A stretch of 54,933 nucleotides of DNA from Clostridium sp. CAG:465 (GTDB taxonomy: Bacteria; Bacillota; Clostridia; TANB77; CAG-465), in assembly GCA_000433755.1 (NCBI GenBank), contig FR891267.1:1-54933 (forward strand). Reading direction: 5' to 3'. The notes beneath the pieces are model-generated. The model did no database searches. It worked only from the letters and a program-made list of their open reading frames with translations, and was not told the DNA's origin. Position numbers and translations under genes: made by a program. Of the stretch, positions 27,362 to 35,527 are shown piece by piece (the first letter of the stretch is position 1; each line of letters begins with the position of its first letter).

Positions 27362-28609
27362 ATGGGATTAATAAAAGCAGCAGTAGGAGCAGTTGGCTCT
27401 ACTTTACATGATCAATGGAAAGAGGCAATAAGATGTGAAGATATGCCAAATGATGTATTAATGGTAAAAAAGACTACACCAAATGGAGTTATTTCAAATG
27501 GAAGTACTGTCATTGTAGGACCAGGACAATGTGCTATTATATATGATAATGGTAGAATAGTAGATGCATCTGCAGAAGAAGGTGTATATACATTTAGTGA
27601 TTCATCAACACCATCACTATTTGCAGGACAATTTGGTGGAATGTTTAAAGAGATGTGGCAAAGATTTACATATAATGGTGCAACAGCTAAACAACAAGCT
27701 GTATTTTTCTTCAATATAAAAGAAATATTAGATAACAAATTTGGAACACCAGCTCCAGTACCATACAAAGATTGGGGGCATCCAATAATGAACGCAAGAA
27801 CAAATTCATATCTTGCAATGAGTGTTGAAGTAAAATGTTTTGGTAAATATACATTTAGAATTTCAGATCCATTTTTATTTATGTCACAAATAGCTGGAAC
27901 AGCTGATGTATACAGAAAAGCTGATTTAGTAGAACAAATGAGATCTGAAGTTATAGGGGCTTTCTCTAATGTAATGAACAGCTTAGGAAGTGATAAATAC
28001 AAAATAGAGGTACTTGAACTTCCAAATAAAACTGATGAAATAAAGAAAATAATGGATGAAAATGTATTTGATGAACCAATTAGAAAAAGAGGTATTTCAC
28101 TTGTTTCATTTATTGTTGAAAGTTTAACTCTAGATGATAAATCTAAAGAGAAAATTGATAATTATGAAATTGGTGGAGATGCATATCAACAACAAGGTGT
28201 AATGACTGGTGCATATGCAAATGCTGTTCAAAATGCAGCTAATAACTCAAATGGTGCAGCAAATGGATTTATGGGAATAGGTATGATGAATATGGCAAGT
28301 GGTAATGCTTTTGGTGGCGTTGCAAATGGAAATGGTGCAGCTCCAATGACACCACAACAAGATGCTGCTACAAAAGCTCAAACACCTGTAAAGCCAGAAG
28401 TTCCAGTTGAAGCTCCAGCAACACCTGAGGTGGTAGAGGAAAAACCACAAAATAACTCTTGGAAATGTTCTAAATGTGGAACTGAAAATACAGGTAAATT
28501 TTGTGCAGAATGTGGTGAGAAAAAAGTAGAAGCTAAATTCTGTACAAATTGTGGAAATAAGCTTGATCCAGATTCAAAATTTTGTCCAGAGTGTGGAACA
28601 AAAGCATAG
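27362..28609 (+). CDS. SPFH-domain (YdjI/virion-core-like) protein with two zinc ribbons
   Basis: The 415-residue protein has an SPFH-type core (about 1-275: VIVGPGQCAIIYDNGRIVD, VEVKCFGKYTFRISDPFLFM, RKRGISLVSFIVESLTLDD), a Gly/Asn/Ala-rich linker and two C-terminal zinc ribbons (CSKCGTENTGKFCAECG and CTNCGNKLDPDSKFCPECG). It resembles Bacillus YdjI, whose operon answers to membrane stress with a PspA homolog; no PspA gene is visible here. SPFH proteins form membrane-bound oligomers. AAGGAGG precedes ATG 27362. Confidence 0.78.
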   Translation: MGLIKAAVGAVGSTLHDQWKEAIRCEDMPNDVLMVKKTTPNGVISNGSTVIVGPGQCAIIYDNGRIVDASAEEGVYTFSDSSTPSLFAGQFGGMFKEMWQRFTYNGATAKQQAVFFFNIKEILDNKFGTPAPVPYKDWGHPIMNARTNSYLAMSVEVKCFGKYTFRISDPFLFMSQIAGTADVYRKADLVEQMRSEVIGAFSNVMNSLGSDKYKIEVLELPNKTDEIKKIMDENVFDEPIRKRGISLVSFIVESLTLDDKSKEKIDNYEIGGDAYQQQGVMTGAYANAVQNAANNSNGAANGFMGIGMMNMASGNAFGGVANGNGAAPMTPQQDAATKAQTPVKPEVPVEAPATPEVVEEKPQNNSWKCSKCGTENTGKFCAECGEKKVEAKFCTNCGNKLDPDSKFCPECGTKA

Positions 28610-28673
28610 GTTATAACTAATAATATATATAATTTAAATTTTGCTATAGTTAATAAATAAGTGCTAAAGCAAT

Positions 28674-28704
28674 GAGAAGGCAGTTGAAGCTGTCTTCTTC
28701 TTTT
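28674..28704 (+). terminator. Terminator of the SPFH gene
   Basis: AGAAGGCAG and CTGTCTTCT pair with one G-U pair around TTGAAG, followed by a T/C-rich tail. Confidence 0.65.
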
Positions 28705-28732
28705 CTCTTACAAATTTGATTAAATGGAAAAT

Positions 28733-28770
28733 AAAGTCTTAAAAGTGAATTTTTAGGACTTTATTTTTTT
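28733..28770 (+). terminator. Second terminator
   Basis: AAAGTCTTAAA and TTTAGGACTTT pair with one G-U pair around eight bases and lead into seven T. Confidence 0.8.
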
Positions 28771-28838
28771 CTAAAAATCATGTAAAATAATAATAGAAAT
28801 TAAAGGTAAATAAAAAAGAACAAAGCTTCGTAAAAGTA

Positions 28839-28867
28839 TTGAAAAAGATTAAAAAATATGGTATAAA
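28839..28867 (+). promoter_or_regulatory. Promoter of the Bro-N gene
   Basis: TTGAAA (28839-28844), a 17-base spacer and TATAAA (28862-28867). Confidence 0.55.
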
Positions 28868-28932
28868 TGTAGAAAATAAATTTGAAACCAAAATGTCTAG
28901 AAATAATAGAAATTTGAGGAAAAGAGGTAATA

Positions 28933-29544
28933 ATGGAGCAAAATAATGAATTAAAATTATTTGAAGATAAAAAAATTAGAGCAAAATGGGATGAAGAAAA
29001 AGAAAAATGGTATTTTTCAGTTGTAGATGTGGTTGCAGTTTTAACAGATAATGATTATCAAAAATCTAGAAATTATTGGAAATGGCTTAAAAATAAGTTA
29101 ATTCACGAAGGCAGTGAGTTGGTTAGCGATACTAACCAACTGAAAATGAAATCTGTTTATGGAAAATATTATAATACTGATGTAATGAATACGGAGCAAG
29201 TTTTGCGTTTAATACAATCAATACCATCTAAAAAAGCAGAACCATTTAAACTATGGTTAGCTCAAGTAGGAAAAGAACGAATAGATGAAGCATATGATCC
29301 AGAAATAGCAATAAATAGAGCATTAGATATATACAGAAAAAAAGGATATTCAGAAGAATGGATAAATCAAAGGTTAAAAACAATAGATATAAGAAAAGAA
29401 TTTACGGATGAACTAAAAGAAAAAGAAATAAGCGAGGCAAAAGATTTTGCAATATTAACAAATATTCTAACACAGGCTTGGAGTGGACATTCAGTAAAAG
29501 AATATAAAAATTTAAAGGACTTTTTCTTAAAATATTATAGATAA
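28933..29544 (+). CDS. Bro-N family (antirepressor-like) protein, shortened
   Basis: The 203-residue protein matches the N-terminal Bro-N type of phage-antirepressor-like proteins (IRAKWDEEKEKWYFSVVDVV, NYWKWLKNKL, LRLIQSIPSKKAEPFKLWLAQVG, INRALDIYRKKGYSEEWINQRLK, AKDFAILTNILTQAWSG). Relatives I know usually run on for some 60-70 more residues; this one stops just after the YKNLKDFF stretch. It may be a functional short form or a truncated gene. No phage genes surround it. AGGAAAAGAGG precedes ATG 28933. tdk follows 26 bases on. Confidence 0.75.
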   Translation: MEQNNELKLFEDKKIRAKWDEEKEKWYFSVVDVVAVLTDNDYQKSRNYWKWLKNKLIHEGSELVSDTNQLKMKSVYGKYYNTDVMNTEQVLRLIQSIPSKKAEPFKLWLAQVGKERIDEAYDPEIAINRALDIYRKKGYSEEWINQRLKTIDIRKEFTDELKEKEISEAKDFAILTNILTQAWSGHSVKEYKNLKDFFLKYYR

Positions 29545-29570
29545 AAAATTATTAATAAAGGGGTGTATGT

Positions 29571-30140
29571 ATGGCAAAGTTATATTTTAGATATGGAACA
29601 ATGGGATCTGGTAAATCAATAGATTTGTTAAAAGTTGCATATAATTATGAGGAAAGAAACCAAAAATGTTTACTTATGGTTCCAAGTATAGATAACAGAT
29701 ATGGAGTTGGAAAGGTTACAACTAGAATTGGAATTTCAAGAGAGGCATATATAATAAATGAAGATACTAATATTTATGAATATGTATCATCTTTATTAGA
29801 AAAGCCAAATTGTATTCTAGTAGATGAATGTAATTTTTTAACTAAAAAACATGTAAATGAATTATCAGATGTAGTAGACTTTTTAGAAATTCCAGTTATA
29901 TGTTATGGACTTAGATCTGATTTTAAATGCGAGTTATTTGAGGGGTCAGAGGAATTAATGGCAATAGCAGATAAGATTGAAGAAATAAAAACAATATGTG
30001 AATGTGGCAGAAAAGCAACTATAAATATGAGATATAAAGATGGGAAAGCAATAATTGATGGTGACAAAATAGTTGTTGGTGGAAATGAAATGTATAAAGC
30101 AGTATGCAGAAAATGCTATAAAAAGTATATAGAAAAATAA
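29571..30140 (+). CDS. tdk: Thymidine kinase
   Basis: It phosphorylates thymidine with ATP in pyrimidine salvage. The 189-residue type II enzyme has a Walker A loop GTMGSGKS (9-16), the Walker B-like ILVDECNFL with the catalytic Glu region, the lasso-type TICECGRKA and CRKCYKKY cysteine pairs that bind zinc, and the nucleoside-binding stretch before the C-terminus. Length is normal. AGGGGTG precedes ATG 29571. A terminator follows whose right arm overlaps the promoter of the next gene. Confidence 0.95.
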   Translation: MAKLYFRYGTMGSGKSIDLLKVAYNYEERNQKCLLMVPSIDNRYGVGKVTTRIGISREAYIINEDTNIYEYVSSLLEKPNCILVDECNFLTKKHVNELSDVVDFLEIPVICYGLRSDFKCELFEGSEELMAIADKIEEIKTICECGRKATINMRYKDGKAIIDGDKIVVGGNEMYKAVCRKCYKKYIEK

Positions 30141-30151
30141 TGGTATTTTTT

Positions 30152-30190
30152 AAGTCAAAATTAGACAACTTTCTAATTTGACTTTTTTTT
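30152..30190 (+). terminator. Terminator of tdk
   Basis: AAGTCAAAATTAGA pairs with TCTAATTTGACTT with one bulged base, followed by eight T. Confidence 0.88.
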
Positions 30191-30206
30191 GCTTTCGGTG
30201 TATAAT
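30178..30206 (+). promoter_or_regulatory. Promoter of rnj, overlapping the tdk terminator
   Basis: TTGACT (30178-30183) lies in the right arm of the tdk terminator. A 17-base spacer containing the T-run leads to a perfect TATAAT (30201-30206). Confidence 0.65.
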
Positions 30207-30334
30207 ATAAGCTATGTATATTGAGTTCGTGTTAAAATTATATTTTAGAATATAATAGTAGTAATACTATAATATATATTGATCGTGGTTAAAGTAAATT
30301 GAAAAGTAAATATTAAAGGAGGAATAATAATTTA

Positions 30335-32257
30335 ATGGAAGAAAAAAAGGATTACAAAAGAAAGGGGCAAACTGCGCCTTTAACAAAAAGAAATAATTCA
30401 AATTCTAGAGGTAATAAAACAACAAGAACAAATAGAAAAGATAAAAATGATGTATTAAATAATAAGGAGTTAGTAAAGGATACGAAGAAGAAATTATTAA
30501 AAAAAGGGCCAAATGTTGAATTCTTAAATATGGATACAAGGCCTGTTGTATCTAGATCATCTAAACCTACTGTATTTGCAGATGCTAAACTTAAAGTAAT
30601 TCCACTAGGTGGTATGAATGAAATTGGTAAAAATATGACTGTTTTTGAATATAAAGATGAAATAATAGTTGTAGACTGCGGACTTGCATTTCCAGAGGAT
30701 GATATGTTAGGTGTTGATTTAGTAATTCAAGATATAACATACTTAGAAAGAAATAAAGATAAAGTAAAAGCTTTATTTATAACTCATGGGCATGAGGATC
30801 ATATAGGTGCAATACCATATTTCTTAAAGAAAATAAATGTACCAATTTATGGAACAAAATTAACATTAGGTCTAATCAAAGCAAAATTGATAGAACATCA
30901 CTTAGAAAAAAGTACAAAGCTAAAATGTGTAAAACCACGTGACGTTATAGCTTTAAAACACTTTAAGGTAGAGTTTATAAGAATGACACACTCAATTGCA
31001 GATGCAGCAGGACTTGCAATAAAGACACCTGTTGGAACAGTAGTGCATACAGGAGATTTCAAGGTAGATTATACACCAATAGATGGAAAACCAATGGATT
31101 TTGCAAGACTTGCAGAACTTGGTGAAGAAGGTGTAACGCTTCTAATGTCTGATAGTACAAATGCTCAAAGAGACGGATATACTATGTCAGAAAGTATAGT
31201 AGGACATGAGTTTGATAAAATATTTACAAACTGTAAAAAAAGAATAATAGTTGCAACATTTGCATCAAATATACACAGAATGCAACAAATAATGAATGCT
31301 GCTGTAAAATGTAACAGAAAAGTATCAGTTGTTGGTCGTAGTATGATAAATGTTCTTGCAGTTTCACAAGAACTAGGATATTTAGAAGTACCAGAAGGAA
31401 CTATTATTGATATAGATAAAATAAATAACTATAATCCTGAAGAATTATTAATAATTACAACTGGAACACAAGGTGAACCAATGTCTGCACTTAGCCGTAT
31501 GTCAGCAGGTGAGCACAAAAAGGTTCAAATAACACCAGATGATTTAGTAATTTTCTCATCATCTGCTATACCTGGTAACGAAAAATCAATTGATAAAGTA
31601 ATTGATGAACTAGAAAAATTAGGTGCTGAAGTTATATACAATCAACTTGCCGATGTACACGTATCAGGTCATGCTTGCAAAGAAGAATTAAAATTAATGT
31701 TATCATTAGTAAAACCAAAATATTTTATGCCAGTTCATGGTGAGTATAGATTTTTAAAAATGCATGGCGAACTTGCAGTCGAAACAGGTACACCAAAAGA
31801 AAATATATTTATAATGGAAAATGGTAGAACACTTGAAATTGGAAAACATGATGCTAAAATTACAACTCAAGTACCTTCTGGTATGATACTTGTAGATGGA
31901 CTTGGTGTTGGTGATGTTGGAAATATTGTAATTAGGGATAGGCAGTTATTATCTGAAAATGGTGTTATAATAGTTGTTGTAACACTAGATAGAAAAACAG
32001 CAAAGGTAATTTCAGGACCAGATATAGTAACTCGTGGGTTTGTTTATGTAAGAGAAAGTGAAGACTTAATGGAAGAAATAAAAGAAGTTGCAAAAGATGA
32101 ACTTGATAGATGCGATAAAGAAAATATTCGTGAATGGTCTAATATAAAATCAAATCTAAGAGATAACTTAATGCGTTTTGTATATTCTAAAACAAAACGT
32201 CAACCAATGATACTTCCAATATTAATGGATGTAGATTTAGATAAAAATAGAAATTAA
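30335..32257 (+). CDS. rnj: Ribonuclease J
   Basis: This metallo-beta-lactamase / beta-CASP nuclease matures and degrades RNA with endo- and 5'-exonuclease activity. The 640-residue protein has a basic, Asn-rich N-terminal extension of about 85 residues, then the MBL core (VIPLGGMNEIGKNM, catalytic motif HGHEDH at 151-156, HTGDFKVD, SDSTNAQRDG), the beta-CASP region (VVGRSMINV, TTGTQGEPMSALSRM) and late metal motifs (ADVHVSGHA, YFMPVHGEYR). The extension is longer than in typical RNase J and may bind RNA. AAGGAGG lies 13 bases before ATG 30335. Confidence 0.95.
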   Translation: MEEKKDYKRKGQTAPLTKRNNSNSRGNKTTRTNRKDKNDVLNNKELVKDTKKKLLKKGPNVEFLNMDTRPVVSRSSKPTVFADAKLKVIPLGGMNEIGKNMTVFEYKDEIIVVDCGLAFPEDDMLGVDLVIQDITYLERNKDKVKALFITHGHEDHIGAIPYFLKKINVPIYGTKLTLGLIKAKLIEHHLEKSTKLKCVKPRDVIALKHFKVEFIRMTHSIADAAGLAIKTPVGTVVHTGDFKVDYTPIDGKPMDFARLAELGEEGVTLLMSDSTNAQRDGYTMSESIVGHEFDKIFTNCKKRIIVATFASNIHRMQQIMNAAVKCNRKVSVVGRSMINVLAVSQELGYLEVPEGTIIDIDKINNYNPEELLIITTGTQGEPMSALSRMSAGEHKKVQITPDDLVIFSSSAIPGNEKSIDKVIDELEKLGAEVIYNQLADVHVSGHACKEELKLMLSLVKPKYFMPVHGEYRFLKMHGELAVETGTPKENIFIMENGRTLEIGKHDAKITTQVPSGMILVDGLGVGDVGNIVIRDRQLLSENGVIIVVVTLDRKTAKVISGPDIVTRGFVYVRESEDLMEEIKEVAKDELDRCDKENIREWSNIKSNLRDNLMRFVYSKTKRQPMILPILMDVDLDKNRN

Positions 32258-32275
32258 TATTTAAGGTGATTGAAA

Positions 32276-33964
32276 ATGGATGAAAATTTAAAAGAAAAAT
32301 ATGAGAAACTTGCAAATTTAATATTTCCAGATGTAACAGAAACTGTAGAAGATTTAGAAAAAAGATATCCTGAAAGAAATTTAAAAGAAGGAGCGTGCGT
32401 AACACGTTTTGCTCCTTCTCCTACAGGATTTTTACATACTGGAGCCTTGTTTACTTCACTTATAAATAAAAAACTTGCAAATCAAACAGGTGGGGTATTT
32501 TTTCTTAGAATAGAAGATACTGATAGAAAAAGAGAAGTAAAAGATAGTGTAAAAGACTTGACTACCCAAATGAGAGAATTTAATATTTCACCAGATGAGG
32601 GAGTTATTGAAGAAGGAAAAGAAATTGGTGATTATGGTCCATATACTCAAAGTAAGAGAGAAAAAATATATAGAATTTGTGCAAAACATTTACTTTTAAA
32701 AGGACTTGCATATCCATGCTTTTGTACACCAGAAATGTTGCAAAAAACACATGATTATCAAGAAGAACATAAAATTGTACCTGGGTATTACTCAGTATAT
32801 GCAAAATGTAGAAATATATCAGTTGATGAATATATATCAAGGATTGAAGCTGGAGAAAAATATATTTTAAGATTTAGATCAAATGGATCTCACTTAAAAA
32901 AAGTAAGTTTTAAAGATGGTATAAAGGGAAAAATTGATATTGCACAAAATGATCAAGATATAGTAATCATAAAATCAGATGGACTTCCAACTTATCATTT
33001 TGCACATGTTTGCGATGATCATTTTATGAGAACAACACATGTTATAAGGGGAGAAGAATGGGTATCTTCAGTTCCTATTCATTTAGAGTTGTTCTATGCT
33101 ATGGGATTTAAGGCACCAGTGTTTGTACATATTCCAAGTATAATGAAATTAGATGGAACATCTAAAAGAAAGCTTAGTAAAAGAAAAGATAGTGAAGCTG
33201 CTGTATCATATTTCTTAAAAGCAGGATATCCAGTGGAATCAGTAAATGAATATCTTTTAACTCTAATTAATTCAGATTTTGAAAACTGGAAAAGAGCTCA
33301 TAAAAATGAAAGTAATGATTTATTTGAACTTAAGTTAAAAAAGATAAATACATCAGGTGCGTTATTTGATAATGTAAAATTAAATGATGTATCAAAAGAA
33401 GTAATATCAAGAATGAATAGTGATGAAGTATTAAAAGCTGTTCTTGATTGGGCAAAAAAATATAACGAAGAAGTATATAACCTAATTTCAAAAGATGAGG
33501 CGTATAGCAAAAAAATCTTTGCTTTAGAAAGAGATGGAGCAAAAAAAATACGTAAAGATATATATAAATGGGAAGATATTATACCTACTTTCTTTTATTT
33601 CTTTGATGAGTATTTTAAAGAAGATATAAAAGAAGGATATGACTTTAGAATTACAGATAAATTGACTAAAGAAGTTATTTTAGATGTAATAGAGAAATAT
33701 TCTAGTGTATATAACGAAAATGATGATAAAGATACTTGGTTTAATAGAATGAAAGAACTTGCAAATAATCTTGGATTCTGTACTAATATGAAGGAGTACA
33801 AAGAAAATCCAGACAATTTTGTAGGAAGTATTGCAGATTTTTCAGATATAATAAGGACTTCTGTTACAAATAGACATAATACACCAGATATATATGAAAT
33901 AATGAAAATACTTGGAAAAGATAAAGTTATTAGTAGGTTTGAAGGAGCAAAAGATAATATATAA
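32276..33964 (+). CDS. gltX: Glutamyl-tRNA synthetase
   Basis: This class I synthetase charges tRNA-Glu. The start is set at ATG 32276, seven bases after AAGGTG; a TTG at 32270 lies too close. The 562-residue protein has RFAPSPTGFLHTGA (HIGH-type motif), LRIEDTDRKRE, PYTQSKREKIY, TYHFAHVCDDHFM, HVIRGEEWVSS and KRKLSKRKD (KMSKS-type). It is some 75 residues longer than the commonest bacterial form, with an N-terminal extension of about 40 residues. Converges on the xre gene, sharing a terminator. Confidence 0.95.
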   Translation: MDENLKEKYEKLANLIFPDVTETVEDLEKRYPERNLKEGACVTRFAPSPTGFLHTGALFTSLINKKLANQTGGVFFLRIEDTDRKREVKDSVKDLTTQMREFNISPDEGVIEEGKEIGDYGPYTQSKREKIYRICAKHLLLKGLAYPCFCTPEMLQKTHDYQEEHKIVPGYYSVYAKCRNISVDEYISRIEAGEKYILRFRSNGSHLKKVSFKDGIKGKIDIAQNDQDIVIIKSDGLPTYHFAHVCDDHFMRTTHVIRGEEWVSSVPIHLELFYAMGFKAPVFVHIPSIMKLDGTSKRKLSKRKDSEAAVSYFLKAGYPVESVNEYLLTLINSDFENWKRAHKNESNDLFELKLKKINTSGALFDNVKLNDVSKEVISRMNSDEVLKAVLDWAKKYNEEVYNLISKDEAYSKKIFALERDGAKKIRKDIYKWEDIIPTFFYFFDEYFKEDIKEGYDFRITDKLTKEVILDVIEKYSSVYNENDDKDTWFNRMKELANNLGFCTNMKEYKENPDNFVGSIADFSDIIRTSVTNRHNTPDIYEIMKILGKDKVISRFEGAKDNI

Positions 33965-33966
33965 TT

Positions 33967-34004
33967 AAAAAGGATAAACTATGTTTTATATAGTTTATCC
34001 TTTT
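33967..34004. terminator. Bidirectional terminator between gltX and xre
   Basis: A perfect 15-bp stem (33968-33982 with 33990-34004) flanked by A on the left and T on the right can end both convergent transcripts. It overlaps the last two bases of xre. Confidence 0.85.
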
Positions 34005-34236
34005 ATTCATCTAATTCATCAAATAAAGTATCATTAAAAAAATCATATACTTTAATATTTAACCCTTTACATATATATTGTAATGTTTGGAGTGTAATAG
34101 TTTTAGTGTTTTTTCTCATAAAATTATCAATTGTTAATTGTGTAATACCAGATAGTATACATAATTTGTCAAGAGTGATATTTCTTTCATTACATAATTT
34201 TAATATTTTTTCTCTTGTTGCATCTCCAATATTCAT
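34003..34236 (-). CDS. Small XRE-family HTH regulator
   Basis: The start is set at the ATG read from 34236, preceded on the minus strand by AAGGTGG; an in-frame GTG lies inside that ribosome site. The 77-residue protein is almost only a helix-turn-helix (KILKLCNERNITLDKLCILSG, then ITQLTIDNFMRKNTKTITL) with a short acidic tail (YDFFNDTLFDELDE). Such one-domain Cro/CI-like repressors usually regulate their own and a divergent promoter. A palindrome and a strong divergent promoter lie about 55 bases upstream. A decayed paralog tail stands at 45.2 kb. Confidence 0.88.
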   Translation of the reverse strand: MNIGDATREKILKLCNERNITLDKLCILSGITQLTIDNFMRKNTKTITLQTLQYICKGLNIKVYDFFNDTLFDELDE

Positions 34237-34288
34237 AGGTACCACCTTAATATATAAAACATTATATCAAACTTTTTTCACAAAAATT

Positions 34289-34302
34289 AACCTAAAAAGG
34301 TT
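34289..34302. promoter_or_regulatory. Candidate XRE operator
   Basis: AACCTaaaaAGGTT is a perfect inverted repeat (5+4+5). It touches the -35 box of the rightward promoter and lies upstream of the leftward xre gene, a natural place for an operator. Confidence 0.4.
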
Positions 34303-34329
34303 GACCAGCTTAAAAATATATAATATAAT
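34301..34329 (+). promoter_or_regulatory. Strong promoter divergent from xre
   Basis: TTGACC (34301-34306), exactly 17 bases, and TATAAT (34324-34329). No ORF begins within 100 bases downstream; a hairpin does. Confidence 0.65.
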
Positions 34330-34335
34330 GGCGGA

Positions 34336-34390
34336 TTGTACGTGAAGCCGAACACCAAGTAAACTAGAAAATTTACTTGGTGTGTTGTGT
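34336..34390 (+). ncRNA. Candidate short non-coding RNA or orphan leader
   Basis: Transcription from the promoter above would start near 34336 and soon reach a perfect 12-bp hairpin, ACACCAAGTAAA (34352-34363) and TTTACTTGGTGT (34372-34383), followed by a G/T-rich tail. The tail is not a clean T-run, so termination is uncertain. It could also be the leader of a gene lost when the IS30-like element arrived. Confidence 0.3.
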
Positions 34391-34399
34391 ACATAAAAA

Positions 34400-34429
34400 T
34401 TGACATAGAATAAAAACTCATGTTACAAT
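34400..34429 (+). promoter_or_regulatory. Promoter of the IS30-like transposase
   Basis: TTGACA (34400-34405), an 18-base spacer and TACAAT (34424-34429) stand before ATG 34465, which has GGAG upstream. Confidence 0.5.
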
Positions 34430-34464
34430 ATTATTACCAAAAAAATTGAAAGGAGTTTTTATCT

Positions 34465-34876
34465 ATGTCATATAATCATTTTAACATAAATGATCGAATT
34501 TGTATAGGAGAATATTTAAGAAAAGGGTATTCAATTAATAAAATGGCTTCTTTAATGAAAAGAGCTAAGTCTTCAATTAGTGAAGAAATAAAAAAGCATA
34601 CAATTACTAATATTGGTTACATTCCAAGAATAGCTCAAGAAAGAGCTGATAAAAGCAGGAAAAAATTCTAGATATAATTATAAAATAAATGATAAATTAA
34701 AAAAATATATTATTGAAAAATTAAAAGAAACATGGTCTCCAGAGCAAATATCTAATAGACTAAAAATTGATTTTCCTGATGATGTAACAATGAGAATTTC
34801 TTTAAAAAAAATATATATGATGATATATGCTGGAGAGTTAGAAGTTATTACAAAAAATGATTTGCGAAAAAAAGGT
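34465..34876 (+). mobile_element. IS30-family transposase remnant
   Basis: The N-terminal ORF (34465-34671, 68 residues) has the IS30 helix-turn-helix (RICIGEYLRKGYSINKMASL, SSISEEIKKH). It ends at TAG after a run of six A. Reading one frame over, the sequence continues as IS30 (NDKLKKYIIEKLKETWSPEQ, DVTMRISLKKIYMMIYAGEL) to about 34876. One extra A in the A-run explains the break. The DDE catalytic domain is missing, so the element is dead. Confidence 0.8.
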
Positions 34877-35212
34877 AATTTTATTTTAAGTGGTAAAATT
34901 CAAAAAGTAGAATCAAATATATCTGGAAATTCTGCTACTTGTGCAGTATACTTAAAGACAGAAGATAAAGAAACTCAAATTATAACAGTATATTTGAAAA
35001 AGCATAATAATAATTGGTTTATTGAAGAAAAAGGATTATATTTAAAAGATTGGAGTATACAAGTTCCTGGCGATAGTAATTTATATATTAATGAAACTCT
35101 TGTAGATAAAAAATATATATCAGGAAGCTCAGGAAATTTTGATGTATATACAATACCTGCTATAGCACCAGAAGTATTTAATAACAGTAGCTTTTATATA
35201 CCTAGACATTAA
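34790..35212 (+). pseudogene. Chimeric ORF: IS30 fragment joined to an extracytoplasmic-type domain
   Basis: The frame is open from about 34672; ATG 34790 has no clear ribosome site. The first 29 residues from that ATG are IS30 transposase. The rest (about 110 residues: TCAVYLKTEDKETQIITVYL, NNNWFIEEKGLYLKDWSI, VPGDSNLYINETLV) is unlike a transposase and looks like the outer domain of a TcaA/YvbJ-type or similar exported protein. An insertion followed by deletion probably joined the two. Whether it is translated is doubtful. Confidence 0.55.
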
Positions 35213-35527
35213 AAACAGTGAAATTAAAATGTAATATTTATGAAATCAAAAAGATACAATAAAATAGTTATGTAGGCTTGCGTTTTTTTTTTTTTTGTAT
35301 ATACTGTATATGTTAAAAGTATAATATATATTGAAAAACTAAGATAATTGCAAAAATTAATACGGATATGAAATAGAAGTTTTACTTTATAATTTAAAAT
35401 AAAAAATATTAAAAAAGGACTTGACTTAACTTAGTAAGTTTTAGTATATCCTATACATGGTATAAACATACAAAAAAGATATGTTAAAAATATGTTTTTT
35501 GTAGCTTGAGAGGAGGTGAAATATAAC
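35213..35527. other. 315-base intergenic region with poly-T tract, promoter and hairpin
   Basis: It holds a run of 14 T (35283-35296), the promoter described separately, and a 9-bp A/T hairpin (TACAAAAAA near 35470 with TTTTTTGTA near 35502) just before the ribosome site GAGGAGG of the LRR gene. No ORF is supported. Confidence 0.55.
35421..35450 (+). promoter_or_regulatory. Promoter of the LRR gene with operator-like dyad
   Basis: TTGACT (35421-35426), an 18-base spacer and TATATC (35445-35450). The spacer contains the perfect dyad AACTTAgTAAGTT (35428-35440), a possible repressor site. Confidence 0.5.

Larger units (their letters stand above)
28610..28932. other. 323-base intergenic region with two terminators and a promoter
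   Basis: It contains a single copy of TTTGCTATAGT (28640-28650; 17 bases around it match the sequence at 24819-24835), two hairpin terminators (28674-28704 and 28733-28770) and a promoter (28839-28867). No ORF is supported. Confidence 0.6.

Noticed and set aside
27412..28002. Long minus-strand ORF opposite the SPFH gene
   Set aside because: It is a shadow of a well-supported gene, has no ribosome site, and its translation lacks recognisable domains.
28933..29544. Prophage around the Bro-N gene
   Set aside because: Flanking genes are thymidine kinase and an SPFH gene; no phage structural, integrase or lysis genes occur nearby.
34669..34671. Programmed frameshift in the IS30 transposase at the A-run
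   Set aside because: The needed shift is +1, not the -1 used at A-rich slippery sites of insertion sequences, and the downstream catalytic domain is missing anyway.
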